A stretch of 64,000 nt of DNA from Erigeron canadensis (GCF_010389155.1 NC_057769.1:21514735-21578734), one strand, 5' to 3'; counted from the stretch's first letter, positions 43,530-55,430 are shown. Made by a program: numbers and translations. Notes: generated from the sequence alone by a model not told the origin.

Positions 43530-45091
43530 TTAAACTGGTTCTGATGCTGTTGTGGCACGTACATCAGATCCAATTACCAGTTTTTCAGGTAGATTAAAAC
43601 TGATAGAAGGATAAAATGAGGTGTCACGGAAGTTCTTCTTTTCCTTAACTGGTTCCAAGACTTGAGGTCTGGAAACATTTTCTGGTGTACTAACTGATTG
43701 ATGAACCTGATCAGATACACCAAAATCAACTGGGACAACTGAAGATAAATCAAGGGTTGGTCTTTTGTTGATTGCTTCATTTGATTCATCGAATGTGACA
43801 TGAATTGTCTCATGTACCTTTTGGAGTCTATAATTATAAACTCTATAGGCTTTTCTAATATCTGAATACCCCACAAAGACACCTTCGTCAGCTTTTGCAT
43901 CAAATTTTCCCAACTGACTGGAATCGTTTAAAATGTAAACTGGACAACCAAATACATGAAAGTATCCAATATTTGGTTTACGATTCCTGAGGACTTCATA
44001 GGCAGTCTTCCTGTGTCTCTTGACATAAACTGACCGGTTTTGGGTGTGACAAGCAGTTGCCACAGCTTCAGCCCAAAAACAGGTGGGAAGATCAATTCAG
44101 ATAACATACTTCTGGCAGCTTCAATCAATGTGCGATTCTTTCTTTCAACCACACCATTTTGTTCTGGAGAACGAGCTGATGAAAAGTTTTGAGAAACGCC
44201 AGTGTCAGTGCAAAATGTCTCCAATTCTTTATTCATGAATTCTGTACCGTTATCACTTCGCAACTGACACACTTTCTTGGTATACTTTAGTTCAATTCAC
44301 TTGATGAGAGAGATAATTTCACCAGGTGCATCACTCTTTGATTTGATAAATACCACCCAACAAAATCTGGTGTATTCATCGACCACAACTAAAGTGTATC
44401 TCTTACCAGCTTTAGTTTGAACATTCACTGGACCAAAGAGATCCATATGAAGCATGTGAAGAGGTTCAGTGATACTGAAATTCTGCCTGGTCTTGAAACT
44501 GGCTCTTTTCTTTTTGCCCATTTCACACCCTGGACATGGCTTCTCCTTTTTAAAGGAGAACAAGGGTATCCCATCAACCAGTTGTTTCCTTGACAACTTG
44601 TTGATATTTTTGAAATTAAGATGGGATAGCCGTTTATGCCACAACCAGTTGGTGTCCTCATCAGCCTTGACATAGAAACAATGCTCTTTTGGAGCAGGAT
44701 CCATGTCCATGATGTACACATTCCCTTTTCTTGGTGCAATCATAACTACCTTCCAATCCTTGTTAAAAACAGTGCCTTGAGCAATGTCGAACAGTACCCT
44801 ATATCCATCATCACAAAGTTGACTGACACTTATCAGGTTATATTTCAAACCATTGACAAATGCAACTCTTGTGAACTGGATCTGCCCATTGTCAACAACA
44901 CCATATCCTTCAGTTTTCCCACTTCTATCATTACCAAATGTCACTGCTGGTCCATCGCAGACAGTGAACTCTTCCAGCAGGGGCTTACATCCGGTCATAG
45001 TCCGGCCAACTGCGCTGTCCAGATACCAAATATTCTTCTTTCGATCGCCCTGCACACCCAAGTAAGTGATTAGTTGTTTTTGTGAACCCAT
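43530..45091 (-). pseudogene. pol: SireD pol, protease and integrase (broken)
   Basis: Starts with ATG 45091 (MGSQKQLITYLG), 30 bp beyond the gag stop and in a different frame. Protease: IWYLDSAVGRTMTG, so DSA instead of DSG. Integrase: zinc-finger HKRLSHLNF and CPGCEMG; core with HMDLFGPV, RSDNGTEF and EQNGVVERKNRTL (the D, D and E positions); C-terminus FDAKADEGVFVGYS. Lesions: TGA at 44297 (AAA in SireC), a frameshift near 44095 and TAA at 43530. Confidence 0.88.
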
Positions 45092-45108
45092 CTTTTCTTG
45101 ATGGGTTC
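45084..45108 (-). promoter_or_regulatory. Stem-loop at the gag-pol junction of SireD
   Basis: A perfect 9-bp stem (GAACCCATC/GATGGGTTC) with a 7-base loop; the pol ATG (45091-45089) is in its 3' arm. Confidence 0.7.
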
Positions 45109-45120
45109 ACTGGACTTCTT

Positions 45121-47470
45121 CTATGAAGTCCCAGGTGCTTGACTGGGTGTAGAACTGGATGAAGAAACTGGAGGGTTCTCTCCAATTTCTGGAGTAAAGA
45201 CAATTGGTTTGAGTGGAACATTAACCTCCTTTTTCTTTTCGATGTTTGCTCCTTTCAGAGCAGATTGTTTTATCTTTTGTTTTTGAGGAGGAGTTTTGAC
45301 ATTTTGTTTTTTAACTGAAGAAGATGCACCTCCTTCCAAATTTTTAATTCTGGCAGTACAACTTTGTACCTGCCTTGACAAATTTTGGAGTTGATTCTCC
45401 ATTTTTAACAAAATGCTTTTATCATCAGGCTGCTGGCCTATGGACTTGGGCTCAGCGGGGGTTTTGGTCTTTTGAGTAGAGGACTCGTTTGACTTATGAG
45501 GCAAAGGATTGTCACCAGATTCCTTTTTAACTGGAGCTTTAGCCTTCTTGGCTCCAGTTTTAACCTCAACAAGGTTGGTCTTAGTGGATTCAGATTTGAC
45601 AGTGTCAGAGGAATCATAAGGAGTTTCAACTCTAACAGATTCTGGCAATTGGTAAATTGTGGGTAAAACAGCTGCCATCTGAAGATCACCAGATTTCCAG
45701 GCAGTTTTTTGAGCATCAATGGTTTTAGAAAAGGCGTCATAATTTTTACCAGATGCTTGTACCCAAGAATTGATAACCATGTGTTCCTTTTCAAGATCAA
45801 ATTTTAGTTTTTGGTTATCTCTTTCCAATGCCTCATTTTTCAAATCTGACTCTTTAAGAGCCAACTGGACACTTTGCAAATCATTTATTTGACTTTTCAT
45901 GTTGTTAAATTCAACCAAAACTGTTTCTAAGTATCTTTCACAGTCAGTTCTCATGGTTTCAACAAATAACAAGTCATCATTCAGTGATTCAGCAATCCAG
46001 TTTCAATTCTGAATCTATCTCGACATCATAATCCCTTACCTTCTTCAAAATGATGTCAACCTATCTTCCTGACACAACATCATCTTTCACCACTGGTTGT
46101 TGACTCTCCAATGCCATGAAACACACATCTCTAATCTCTTCTTCATCATCAGATGAATCATCAGAGAGTTCCCATTTCCCTTCAGTTTGAGCCATCATGC
46201 ACTTCTTCTTTTCTTTCTCGTTATCTTGTTCAAGTGACATGAGAGCAATCTGGGCCTTAAGTTTCTTGTATTTGGCCTTATAATCATCAGTTTTAACAAA
46301 ATTTGGGACAATAGGACCAGTTTGGTTGTTCATCTAACTAGATCTGTATTCCTTCATGAAATGGTCTTTCTTACCACATTTGTAGCAGGTAAGATTAGCC
46401 TTGTCCATAGAAATTGAACTGGAAGCATTATTGGACCCAATAAATCGATTAGATTTATGCTTAAACCTATTAAAGGTTTTAGCAATCATGGCTACCAGAT
46501 CATCATCGTCAGTTTCCTCACAACAATCACCGAGATTAGTGGTCAGGCCAGAGTTCAGAAAGTTGCTTAACATTTCCTTCATCGAATGTGACTGGACATT
46601 CTCAGTAGACATTAAAGCAGCACAAGGTTGCCCAGAAAAGTTGGCAGCCTTGGAACTCTGAGCATGGTTTAAAGCATCTTGTTCAGCCAGTAATCTTGCA
46701 GCATCGTTTTCTTTAGTGAATCTAAAGGCTCCATAAAGGGAAGCAAGAGTATGGCTATGCAAGGTCTTTCCTTATCTTAAGACAAGAACCATGTGTGCCC
46801 ATTTGGATGGCAAAACGTCACAGAATTTTTCAAGAAGAATATCCTTATCTTTCTCAACTCCCAAGCCTCTAAGTTGATTAATTAGGCCAGTAAATCTAGT
46901 ATAAGTACCAGTTAAACTTTCATTGGGGAGAGCAAAAAAGGATTCATACTTCTTGTTGAGAGCAACCTTTCTAGTGACAATGGTGTCATTTCCTCCTTCA
47001 AATTGGAGAACTAATTCATCCCACATAGATTTTGCACTAGGAAATAGCACAAGGGTAGGAATTAGTTCCTCAGGTATAGCAGAAAGGATCATGTTTTTCA
47101 GTTTGGTATCAAGATCAACCAATCTGCGATCCTCATCTGACCAATGTTCCTCAGATTTTTCCCTGGTGCCTCTTCTCCCAGTAGGGTCGAGAAGAGGGCT
47201 AACACCACTGGACATGGGTATATATGGTCCATCCTTAAGGATTTTCAACATATACCTCTCTATTCCACCAAAATGCAAGAGCATTCTAGCCTTCCATGTA
47301 CTTAATGTCTCGCCATTCCCATCGAATTTGGGAACAGGAGAGTTGGAGTAATGTACATGAACGTGGTTAGCTCCAGTAGTTGGAGGAGGAGGAGGGTTCG
47401 TATTTAAAGGAGTAGCAATACTAGGATTAGATTCATTTGGACCAGAACCATTCTCACCTTCAGCAGCCAT
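45121..47470 (-). pseudogene. gag: SireD gag (several stops and a frameshift)
   Basis: ATG 47470, 45 bp behind the primer site; ends TAG 45121. About 780 codons, large as in Sireviruses. Proline-rich N-terminus, HVHVHYS, capsid-like region (STWKARMLLHF, SAKSMWDELV, ESLTGTYTRF), zinc knuckle CYKCGKKDHFMKEY, acidic SDDSSDDEEE, then helices (LALKESDLKNEALERDN) and a Lys/Pro-rich tail. The last zinc-knuckle Cys is Tyr here (Cys in SireB and SireC). Lesions: TAA 46772 (CAA), TAG 46334 (CAG), TAG 46061 (TGG) and a frameshift near 45990. Confidence 0.88.
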
Positions 47471-47514
47471 TGAAGCAGACCTAGGTTATAGAATTGAGAC
47501 AATTCAACCTGCCT

Positions 47515-47526
47515 GCTCTGATACCA
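47515..47526 (-). promoter_or_regulatory. Primer binding site (tRNA-iMet), SireD
   Basis: Minus strand TGGTATCAGAGC, two bases after the LTR end. Confidence 0.92.
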
Positions 47527-47528
47527 CT

Positions 47529-48406
47529 TGTAAGTCCCAACTATTACTAGATGGGTGCTGAAGACACCTCTATGTCGATGGTGAGTGAACTTTGCAACAC
47601 AATCAATTAATATGGATATGACCAGTTTAGATTGATCGTGTACCAGGTTAACTGGAGTTAATGTATTAAGGTGACAGAATTAATACAATGCAATAATATA
47701 AATGACAAGTATATAAACTGGTGAGACAATATGTAATTTTTAAGTGTATTTTATTTATTGATTGATTAAATAAAATACAAGGTTGTTGTGGAACCAAGAT
47801 AATACATGAATGTAAATATCCTAACAACCCATGAATTACAATTGATCTAAACTTGGAAATTCTCCTAAACAATCGAAACACTTAGAGTTGTGAAATGTTC
47901 CTTTTTGCGATTGAGAGAATATTGCACAAGTTCACCAATATTGCAGAATATATGTATTTGCAAAGTTGTTGAAAATGCTTGTGCAAGGACCTCTATTTAT
48001 AGTCGAAGATTGAGCATGGGAATCTCAACTTCGACGTACAAATGTGGTTGACAGCACACAAAAGTATTGTTTAAATAATCCCGGTTAAAAGGATGTAGAG
48101 TAAAAAGGTCCTCCTCGTAATCAGTGTAAAGCTTTGTAAGAGCATTTACACTGGAGGATTCTCCAGTTGATTGATCTGGTAGATTGTCAACTGGGCTTCG
48201 CTGCCATTGCCAATCTCTGTCTTCCATTTGTTGTCTTTGATTTCAACTGGAAGGTCTTCAGATTCTAGTCTTCTGATCTCAACTGGAGGAAGTCATCAGT
48301 TGCTAAACCTGTACAATGCAACTGGACTTCTTAATATTTCGGACAATTCTGCATGCTCTCCAAATGTCGCTGGAGAGCTCCAGTTTAGCTTAAACTGGAC
48401 CTAACA
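47529..48406 (-). repeat. SireD 5' LTR (878 bp)
   Basis: Same ends as the 3' LTR. It lacks 90 bp near 48078 that the 3' copy has (about 36622-36711), upstream of the TATA box at 47993-48001. It is otherwise nearly identical. Confidence 0.93.
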
Positions 48407-48411
48407 CAGTT

Positions 48412-49260
48412 CTTTGTTGATGAATTCAGTTCCATTATCACTTCAAAACTAACAAACTTTCTTGGTATACTTGAGCTCAATTTTCTTGATGAGAGAGATA
48501 GTTTCACCAGGTGTATCACTTTTTGATCTGATAAATACCACCCAACAATACTTGGTGTATTCATCAACAACAACTAAAGTGTATCTTTTACCAACTTTAG
48601 TTTGAACATTCACTGGACCAAAAAGATCCATATGAAGCATGTGAAGAGGTTCAGTGATACTGAATTTTTGCCTGGTCTTGAAACTGGCTCTTTTCTTTTT
48701 GCCCATCTCACACCCTGGACATGGCTTTTCCTTTGTAAAGGAAATTAAAGGAATCCCTTCCACCAGTTGTTTCCTAGATAACTTATTGATATTCTTGAAA
48801 TTAAGATGGGATAACCTTTTGTGCCACAACCAGTTGGTGTCCTCATCAGCTTTGGCATAGAAGCAATGCTCTTTTGGAGTTGGTTCCATGTCCATTATGT
48901 ACACATTCCCTTTCCTTGGTGCAATCATCACCACTTTCCAATCCTTGTTAAATATGGTGCCTTGAGCAATATCAAACAGAACCTTATATCCATCATCACA
49001 AAGCTGACTAACACTTATCAGGTTATATTTCAAACCATTAACACATGCAACTTTTGTGAACTGGACCTGCCCATTGTCAACCACACCATATCCTTCAGTT
49101 TTCCCACTTTCATCATTACCAAATGTCACTGCCGGTCCATCTTGGACAGTAAACTCTTCCAGCAGGGGCTTACATCCAGTCATAGTCCGGCCAGCAGCGC
49201 TGTCCAGCTACTAGATATTCTTCTTTCAATCGCCCTGCACACCCAAGTAGATAATTAGTT
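48412..49260 (-). pseudogene. pol: SireC pol, N-terminal part (PR, IN start)
   Basis: Protease with LDSAAGRTMTG near 49190-49210, again DSA. Stops lie just before it: TAG at 49210-49215 and CAA to TAA near 49258. Then the integrase zinc finger (HKRLSHLNF, CPGCEMG) and first core Asp (HMDLFGPV). It is cut by SireD at the CAGTT site, and the rest of the integrase is at 36049 and below. The ATG of this frame sits in the stem-loop 49269-49293. Confidence 0.88.
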
Positions 49261-49268
49261 ATTTTTGT

Positions 49269-49293
49269 GAACCCATCTTTTCTTGATGGGTCC
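49269..49293 (-). promoter_or_regulatory. Stem-loop at the gag-pol junction of SireC
   Basis: GGACCCATC and GATGGGTTC on the minus strand; one pair is a G-U wobble compared with SireB and SireD. Loop of 7 bases. Confidence 0.6.
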
Positions 49294-49347
49294 ACCAGAC
49301 TTCTCTTGAGAAGTCTCAGCAGATTTACTTGGGTTGGAACTGAAGGC

Positions 49348-51670
49348 TTAAACTAGAGGATTATTTCCAGCTTCAGGAGTAAAAACAATTGGTTTGATGG
49401 GAACAACAACATCCTCCTTTTTTATTCCAGATTTTGCTCCTTTTTGAGCAGATTGATTTTGTTTGTGCTTTTGCTTCAATTGAGGAGTTTTAACAACTTG
49501 TTTTTCAACTAAAGAAGACGAAGCTCCTTCCAAGTTTTTTATTCTGGCGGTACAACTTTGTACTTGCCTAGACAAATTTTGGATTTGACTCTCCAGTTTT
49601 AACAAAAAGTTGTTTTCTTCAGGCTGCTGGACCTTGGACTTGGGTTCAACAAAATTTTCAGTCTTTGGAGTTTTGGGCTCTTTGGACTTTTCAGGTAAAG
49701 GATTATCACCAGTTTCCCTTTTAACTGGAGCTTTAGCCTTCTTGGCTCCAGTTTTGACCTCAACAGGAGTGGTCTTAATGGATTCAGATTTGGCAATGTT
49801 AGAGGAGTCATAAGGAGTCTCAACTCTAACTGATTCTGGCATCTGGTGAATTGTGGGTAAAACAGCTGCCATTTGAAGATCACCTGATTTCTAGGCAGTT
49901 TTTTGAGCATCAATGGTTTTTGAAAAAGCGTCATAATTTTTACCAGATGCTTGTACCCAAGAATTGATAACCATGTGTTCTTTTTCAAGATCAAATTTTA
50001 GTTTTTGGTTATCTCTTTCCAATGCCTCATTTTTCAAATCTGACTCTTTGAGAGCCAACTGGACACTTTGCAAATCATTAAATTGACCTTTCAAGTTGTT
50101 AAACTCAACTAAAACAGTTTCCAAGCATCTTTCACAGTCAGTTCTCATAGTTTCAACAAATAACAGGTCATCATTTAATGATTCAGCAATATCCAATTTT
50201 AGTTATGTATCCAATTCAACATCATAATCTCTTACCTTCTTTAAAATGATGTCCACCCATCTTCCAGAAACAACATCATCTTTTACCACTGGTTGTTGAT
50301 TTTTTAATGCCATGAAACACACATCTCTGATCTCTTCTTCATCATCAGATGAATCATCAGAGAGTTCCCATTTCCCTTCAGTTTGAGCCATCATGCACTT
50401 GTTCTTTTCTTTCTCCTTTTCTTGTTCAAGAGACATGAGAGCGATTTGGGCCTTAAGTTTCTTGTATTTGGCCTTATAATCATCAGTTTTAAAAAAATTT
50501 GGGACAACAGGACCAGTTTGGTTGTTCATCTGACTAAATCTGCATTCCTTCATGAAATGACCTTTCTTACCACATTTGTAGCAGATAAGATTGGCCTTAT
50601 CCAGAGAATTTGAACTGGAAGCATTATTGGACCCATTAAATCAATTAGATTTATGCATGAACTTGTTAAAGGTTTTGGCAATCATGGCTACCAGATCATC
50701 ATCGTCAGTTTCCTCACAACCATTACTTAGATTTGTGGTAAGGCCAGAGTTGAATAAGTTGTTTAACATCTCCTTCATAGAATGTAACTGGACATTCTCA
50801 GCAGACATTAAAGCAGCACAAGGTTGCCCAGTAAGGTTGGCAACCTTGGAACTCTGAGCATGGTTTAAAGCATCTTGCTCAGCCAATATTCGTGCAGTAT
50901 CATTATCTTCAGTGAATCTGAAGGCTCCATAGGGAGGCAAGAGTATGGCTGTGCAAGGTCTTACCTTGTCTTAAGACAAGAACCATGTGTGCCCATTTGG
51001 ATGGCAAAACATCACAGAATTTCTCAAGAAGAATATCCTTATCCTTCTCCACTCCCAAGCCTCTAAGTTGATTAATTAGGCCAGTAAATCTGGTGTAAGT
51101 ACCAGTTAAACTTTCATTGGGAATAGTAAAGAAGGATTCATACTTCTTGTTAAGAGCAACCTTTCTGGTGACAATGGTGTCATTTCTTCCTTCAAACTGG
51201 AGAACTAATTCATCCCACATAGATTTAGCACTGGGAAACAGCACAAGTGTTGGAATTAGTTCCTCAGGGACAGCAGCAAGGATCATGTTTTTCAGTCTGG
51301 TATCAAGATCAACCAGTCTGCGATCCTCGTCTGACCAATGTTCCTCAGACTTTTCCCTGGTACCTCTTCTCCCAGTAGGGTCAAGAAGAGGGCTAACACC
51401 ACTGGACATGGGTATATATGGTCCATCCTTAAGGATTTTCAACATATACCTCTCTATTCCACCAAAATGCAGGAGCATTCTAGCTTTCCATGTACCAAAA
51501 GTCTCACCATTCCCATCGAATTTGGGAACTGGAGTGTTGGAGTAATGTACATGGACATGGCTTGCTCCAGGAGTAGGAGGAGGAGGAGGAGGAGGGTTAG
51601 TATTTAAAGGAGTTGTAACATTAGGATTAGATTCATTTGGACCAGAACCATTCTCACCTTCAGCAGTCAT
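49348..51670 (-). pseudogene. gag: SireC gag (frameshift and stops)
   Basis: ATG 51670, 46 bp behind the primer site. Same architecture as SireD gag, with an intact zinc knuckle CYKCGKKGHFMKEC (about 50540-50585). Lesions: a 2-bp deletion near 50936 (frameshift), TGA near 50641 (CGA in SireD), TAA at 50203, TAG at 49891 (TGG) and an early TAA at 49348. The C-terminal tail is Lys/Pro-rich (KTGAKKAKAPVK). Confidence 0.87.
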
Positions 51671-51715
51671 CGAAGCAAACCTAGGTTATAGAATTGAAAC
51701 AATTCAACCTGCCTA

Positions 51716-51726
51716 CTCTGATACCA
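51716..51726 (-). promoter_or_regulatory. Primer binding site, SireC
   Basis: Minus strand TGGTATCAGAG, then T instead of the usual C; two bases after the LTR end. Confidence 0.88.
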
Positions 51727-51728
51727 CT

Positions 51729-52702
51729 TGTAAGTCCCAACTATTACTAGATGGGTGCTGAAGACACCTCTATGTCTATGGTGAGTGTACTTTGCAACAC
51801 AATCACTTAATTTGGACGTGACCAGTTTAGAGTGATTGTGTACCAGGTAATCTGGAGGTTTACTTATTAAGGTGACAAATGTAAATAAGTAAATACAATG
51901 CAATAGATATAAGTGACAAGTAATTATATCGATGAGACAATATGTATTTTTCAAGTGTATTTTATTTATTGATTGTTAAATAAAATACAAGGTTGCTGCG
52001 GAACCAAGATATTACAAAGATGTAAATATCCTAACAACCTATGAAATACATGTGATCTATACTTGGAAATTCTCCTAACAATCGAAACACTTAAAGTTGT
52101 GAAGTGTTCCTTTTTGCGATTGAGAGAATATTGCACAAGTTCACCAATATTGCAGAATGTATGAGTTTACAAAGTTGTTGAAATGCTTGTGCAAAGACCT
52201 CTATTTATAGTCGAAGTATGAGCATTGGGATCTTAACTTCGAAGTACAAATATGGTTGACAGCACACAAAAGTATTAGTATATAATCTTTTGTGTGTGCT
52301 AAATAAAGTAAGACAAAAGGTTACTTTATTCAACCACTCTACATCTTTGCACTTTTATCCACAGACAAGATTATTGTCCGGTTAAAAGGATGTAGTATAA
52401 AAGGTCCTCCTCGTAATCAGCGTAAAACTTTGTAAAGTCATTTACACTGAAGGATCTCTAGTTGATTGATCTGATGAAATGTCAACTGGGCTTCGCTGCC
52501 ATTGCCATTTCCTTTCTTCCACTTGTTGTCTTTGACTTCAACTAGAAGGTCTTCAGATTTAAGTCTTCAGATCTCAACTGGAGGAAGTCATCAGTTGCTT
52601 AAACTGTACAATGCAACTGGACTTCTAATATTTCGGACAATTCTTCATGCTCTCCAGATGCGGCTGGAGAGCTCCAGTTTATAGCCAAAACTGGACCTAA
52701 CA
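51729..52702 (-). repeat. SireC 5' LTR (974 bp)
   Basis: Minus-strand start TGTTAGGTCCAG, end GGGACTTACA. TATA at 52201-52208. Perfect 13-bp inverted repeat TGTATTTTATTTA at 51956-51968 and 51977-51989, containing the AATAAA signal. Confidence 0.94.
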
Positions 52703-52707
52703 ATTTT

Positions 52708-53015
52708 ATCTTTTAATTCTTTCACATTATCATCTTATAATTAGGTTGATTTTTAAACATGTAAATTAAGTTAGATTATCATTATCATTATCCCTTAGGA
52801 GGGAGGGTCTACGTAATCGGGTAGCCATTAGGTACCATTTAACCGATCGGTAACACTATTTCAACCCTTCGGGTAGCAATCGGGTACCATAAATCAGATA
52901 AGGATTTGAGCAATGAAGTCGAGGAGCGGGTATTGTTTGAACGTTGGAAAGCAAGTGCCCGCCCCCCCTTTTAACGTTGCAACCCTTAAAAAAAAAAAAC
53001 TTTTACCCCTTTATT
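52708..53015. other. Intergenic DNA before a small broken gene
   Basis: AT-rich, then a GC-richer stretch with GGGTAGC/GGGTACC repeats (52840-52890). No ORF. Confidence 0.5.
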
Positions 53016-53023
53016 TATATATA
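53016..53023 (+). promoter_or_regulatory. TATA box before the 53127 ORF
   Basis: TATATATA about 104 bp before the ATG, followed by a CA/CT-rich leader, typical of plant promoters. Confidence 0.45.
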
Positions 53024-53126
53024 CACAACCACATATTTCACACACAATTCTTTTTACCTACTTCTTCAACATTTTTTTATCATCATCTTCTTCTCCCATT
53101 TTCCATTTCACATAAAACTTACTACA

Positions 53127-53571
53127 ATGAACCTTCAGGATTGTAAAATGGCGATCCAAGCCAACCTGAATAACGACTTCAAACACCGCTCTAATGTGAA
53201 TAACGTCATTCAGGGAATTTCTGAGAACAAAGCGGCTTACCAAGCCGAAATCAACCAACTTACGGCCCCGGGTTATGCTCGTAACACCGCAGAAAGTGAG
53301 CATCTTGTATATCTTCGACAGAAGATCGACTGGCTGAATCAAATTATTTTTCAGCTAATCGCCGCTTCTTCAACGTTGACTGCGACGCTAGACCACGGGT
53401 TTTCTCTCAAGCCAGTTTGAGTGGTGGTCAGGATGTAGATTACTACTCTGACTCGGGGGAGGAGTATGTATCTCTTCAACCAGGCGACGTGGGCGGGCTC
53501 CTGAGCCCTACCGCTACATTCACCGCAACGACGGTGACAACACTGTTGACTCAGACTATTCTGAGTGTTAG
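53127..53571 (+). pseudogene. Small unknown gene, probably frameshifted
   Basis: ATG 53127 opens 97 codons (MNLQDCKMAIQANLN...) ending at TGA 53418-53420. The first 80 residues are mostly helical and include YLRQKIDWLNQIIFQLIAASS. The coding look continues in two other frames: from 53402 with DVDYYSDSGEEY, and from about 53495 with APEPYRYIHRNDGDN down to TAG near 53569. This patch is GC-richer than its surroundings. I infer a gene of about 145 codons with two small indels, or a captured fragment. No family recognised. Confidence 0.45.
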
Positions 53572-53584
53572 TTATCTATTTTAG

Positions 53585-53945
53585 TAGTTTATGAAATGTT
53601 TTATATTATGTGTTTTTTAGTATTATTTATGTTTTTTACTATTTATTATGTGTCGTGTTTTTATTATGTGTATTTTAGTATTATTTATGTATTTTGTTTT
53701 TTTTATATATTTTAATGAAAAAATGTTTTATGTTTTAAGTTTATATGATTTTTAATTATATGTATTAAATTTAAATGAAAAAATAAATAAATTGGGTAAG
53801 TTTAATGAATTGAGTATGTATTGCCAGTGATTTGGGTAAGAATTGGGTAGAATTAGATAGTTGTGAGTTGAAAGGTATTAATTGAATGAAAGATTGAGTA
53901 AGTTTAGACATTTGTGGACCATTACCTCCCCCCTTATATATGTTT
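53585..53945. other. AT-rich, no gene
   Basis: Repeated TTATGTGTTTTTTAGTATTATTTATG phrases (in part tandem, 53600-53700), then plain AT-rich DNA. Confidence 0.6.
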
Positions 53946-54226
53946 GAGATTATTACCTATTAATGGAACTAACTTTGACAAAATGTCTATGTTAAGTAAA
54001 GATCTTGTAAAAATGTCTTTGTTGTGTAATCAACTTTCAATTCTCGATTATTGTGTGTACCTGACCAATAAAAGTGTTACACGTGGCATATATGGTTGCT
54101 TCATATACCCGGTTACATTCAAAAATCAGGATTTGAAAGTTGATTACATTACATAGACCTTTTACAAGATTTTTATATAATATAGACATTTTGTCATAAT
54201 TAGTTACATTCACAAGTAATAATCTC
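53946..54226. mobile_element. Foldback MITE, family 1, copy b
   Basis: Arms of about 100 bp: GAGATTATTAC at the left, GTAATAATCTC at the right, both followed inward by GACAAAATGTCTAT and ATCTTGTAAAA. The centre is CTGACCAATAAAAGTGTTAC... CATATACCCGGTTACAT, as in the other two copies. Confidence 0.75.
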
Positions 54227-55348
54227 TGTATCTTAACCATGTATATGCCAAACTTTGTATGAATATTAATTGAGATAGATAGGGTAGGATTTTACATTCA
54301 TTGAGATAGGGTCCATCCTCCTCACTCCTTCATTCATATCTTGCCTTTCATGGAAGGTACTTATTACACCTTAATTGAGTCACAATTTGCTGTCCCAAAA
54401 ATAAATTTCTTTAGATTTTCGAATTTGAAAGTTATGTTTTTTTTGCTGGTTGTCTTTAAAAGGAAAAACAAGTTTTTGCTGGTCGAGTTTATATATAAAG
54501 TCAAAACATATATATAGCTTCCTTCATGTGATGAGTGTAGTGATATTTATACATATATATATCACTATAGTTTTAGCCCAATGGTATGTAATTTCTTGTG
54601 TTTTATAATATTTATTTCAATTTTATATGTTGTCACATTTTTATGGTAAGTTCATTCAATTCACATCAAATGTTAAAACTTTAATAAAACGCATTTATTA
54701 CACTCTCATCAGTCAAAGCACAAATGCAGAAGGTTCACACCCTCTCATTCATGCAACCGAACTCTCACAACCGAGCTACAACCCACTTGAAGTGGCTTTC
54801 AATTTCTTAACGACAATTAATAAATTTATTATTATTTATAAATTATTATTTTTTAAATGACAACAACAATGTTTTAAAAACTGGTATTTTAGTCGTACCG
54901 GAATTGTTCTCGATATTTGTTTTACTGGACGGTATTACTATTAGCTTATTTTATTATATATATTTATAAAAATAATACAAAACTTGTTACAATTAAACAA
55001 AAATAGTCAAAATACAATTACAATCCACTCAGAAGTAATATCAAATAGATATTTCAAAACAAAATATAAGCTACAGTTTAACAAAAATAGTCATAATACA
55101 TATAAAATAAACTCAAAAGTGATATCAAGTAGATATTTCATAGGTTTTAAAGTTAACAAATAACAAAAAAAAATAATAATAATAACATTAACATATCACA
55201 AATGTATTTCAAAAATAAAAAAGAAACCGGTTTTATAGCACCGTATTACCAGAAATCTAGACAACCCCGCCGGTAAAAAAAGTGAAAATATCGGATAAAA
55301 TACCAAGTTAGTTGTAACAGATAACCACTAATTTCTGATATTAGCGGT
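54227..55348. other. Intergenic, no gene
   Basis: AT-rich. 54850-55300 holds GGTATT/ACCGG-type phrases at both ends in inverted order, possibly a decayed foldback. Nothing coding. Confidence 0.5.
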
Positions 55349-55412
55349 AGGAATTGGAATTGGAATTGGAATTGGAATTGGAATTGGAATTGGAATTGGA
55401 ATTGGAATTGAA
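55349..55412. repeat. (TTGGAA)n hexanucleotide repeat
   Basis: About ten perfect units, then AAATTGAATT. Confidence 0.95.
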
Positions 55413-55430
55413 ATTGAATTATATTTATTA

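Larger units (their letters stand above)
36055..48406 (-). mobile_element. SireD: Sirevirus nested in SireC integrase
   Basis: A 12.35-kb minus-strand element with LTRs at 47529-48406 (5') and 36055-37022 (3'), flanked by a perfect CAGTT duplication (36050-36054 and 48407-48411). The LTRs differ at about 8 sites by eye (about 1%) plus a 90-bp gap in the 5' LTR, so it is younger than SireC, as nesting requires. Gag and the first part of pol are broken; RT-RH is open. Confidence 0.96.
27870..52702 (-). mobile_element. SireC: Sirevirus (outer), split by SireD
   Basis: A minus-strand element with LTRs at 51729-52702 (5') and 27870-28841 (3'), flanked by a perfect 5-bp duplication ATTTT (27865-27869 and 52703-52707). 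Without SireD it would be about 12.5 kb. The LTRs differ at roughly 29 of 972 sites counted by eye, about 3%. Order on the minus strand is gag, PR, IN (interrupted), RT, RH, spacer with internal promoter, extra ORF. It is defective in every gene. Confidence 0.95.

Noticed and set aside
46923..47351. 142-codon + strand frame repeated at 51117-51545
   Set aside because: Shadow of the minus-strand gag, repeated because gag is repeated.
54880..55300. ACCGG/CCGGT-ended foldback element
   Set aside because: Inverted similarity of the ends is too short and interrupted to call by eye.
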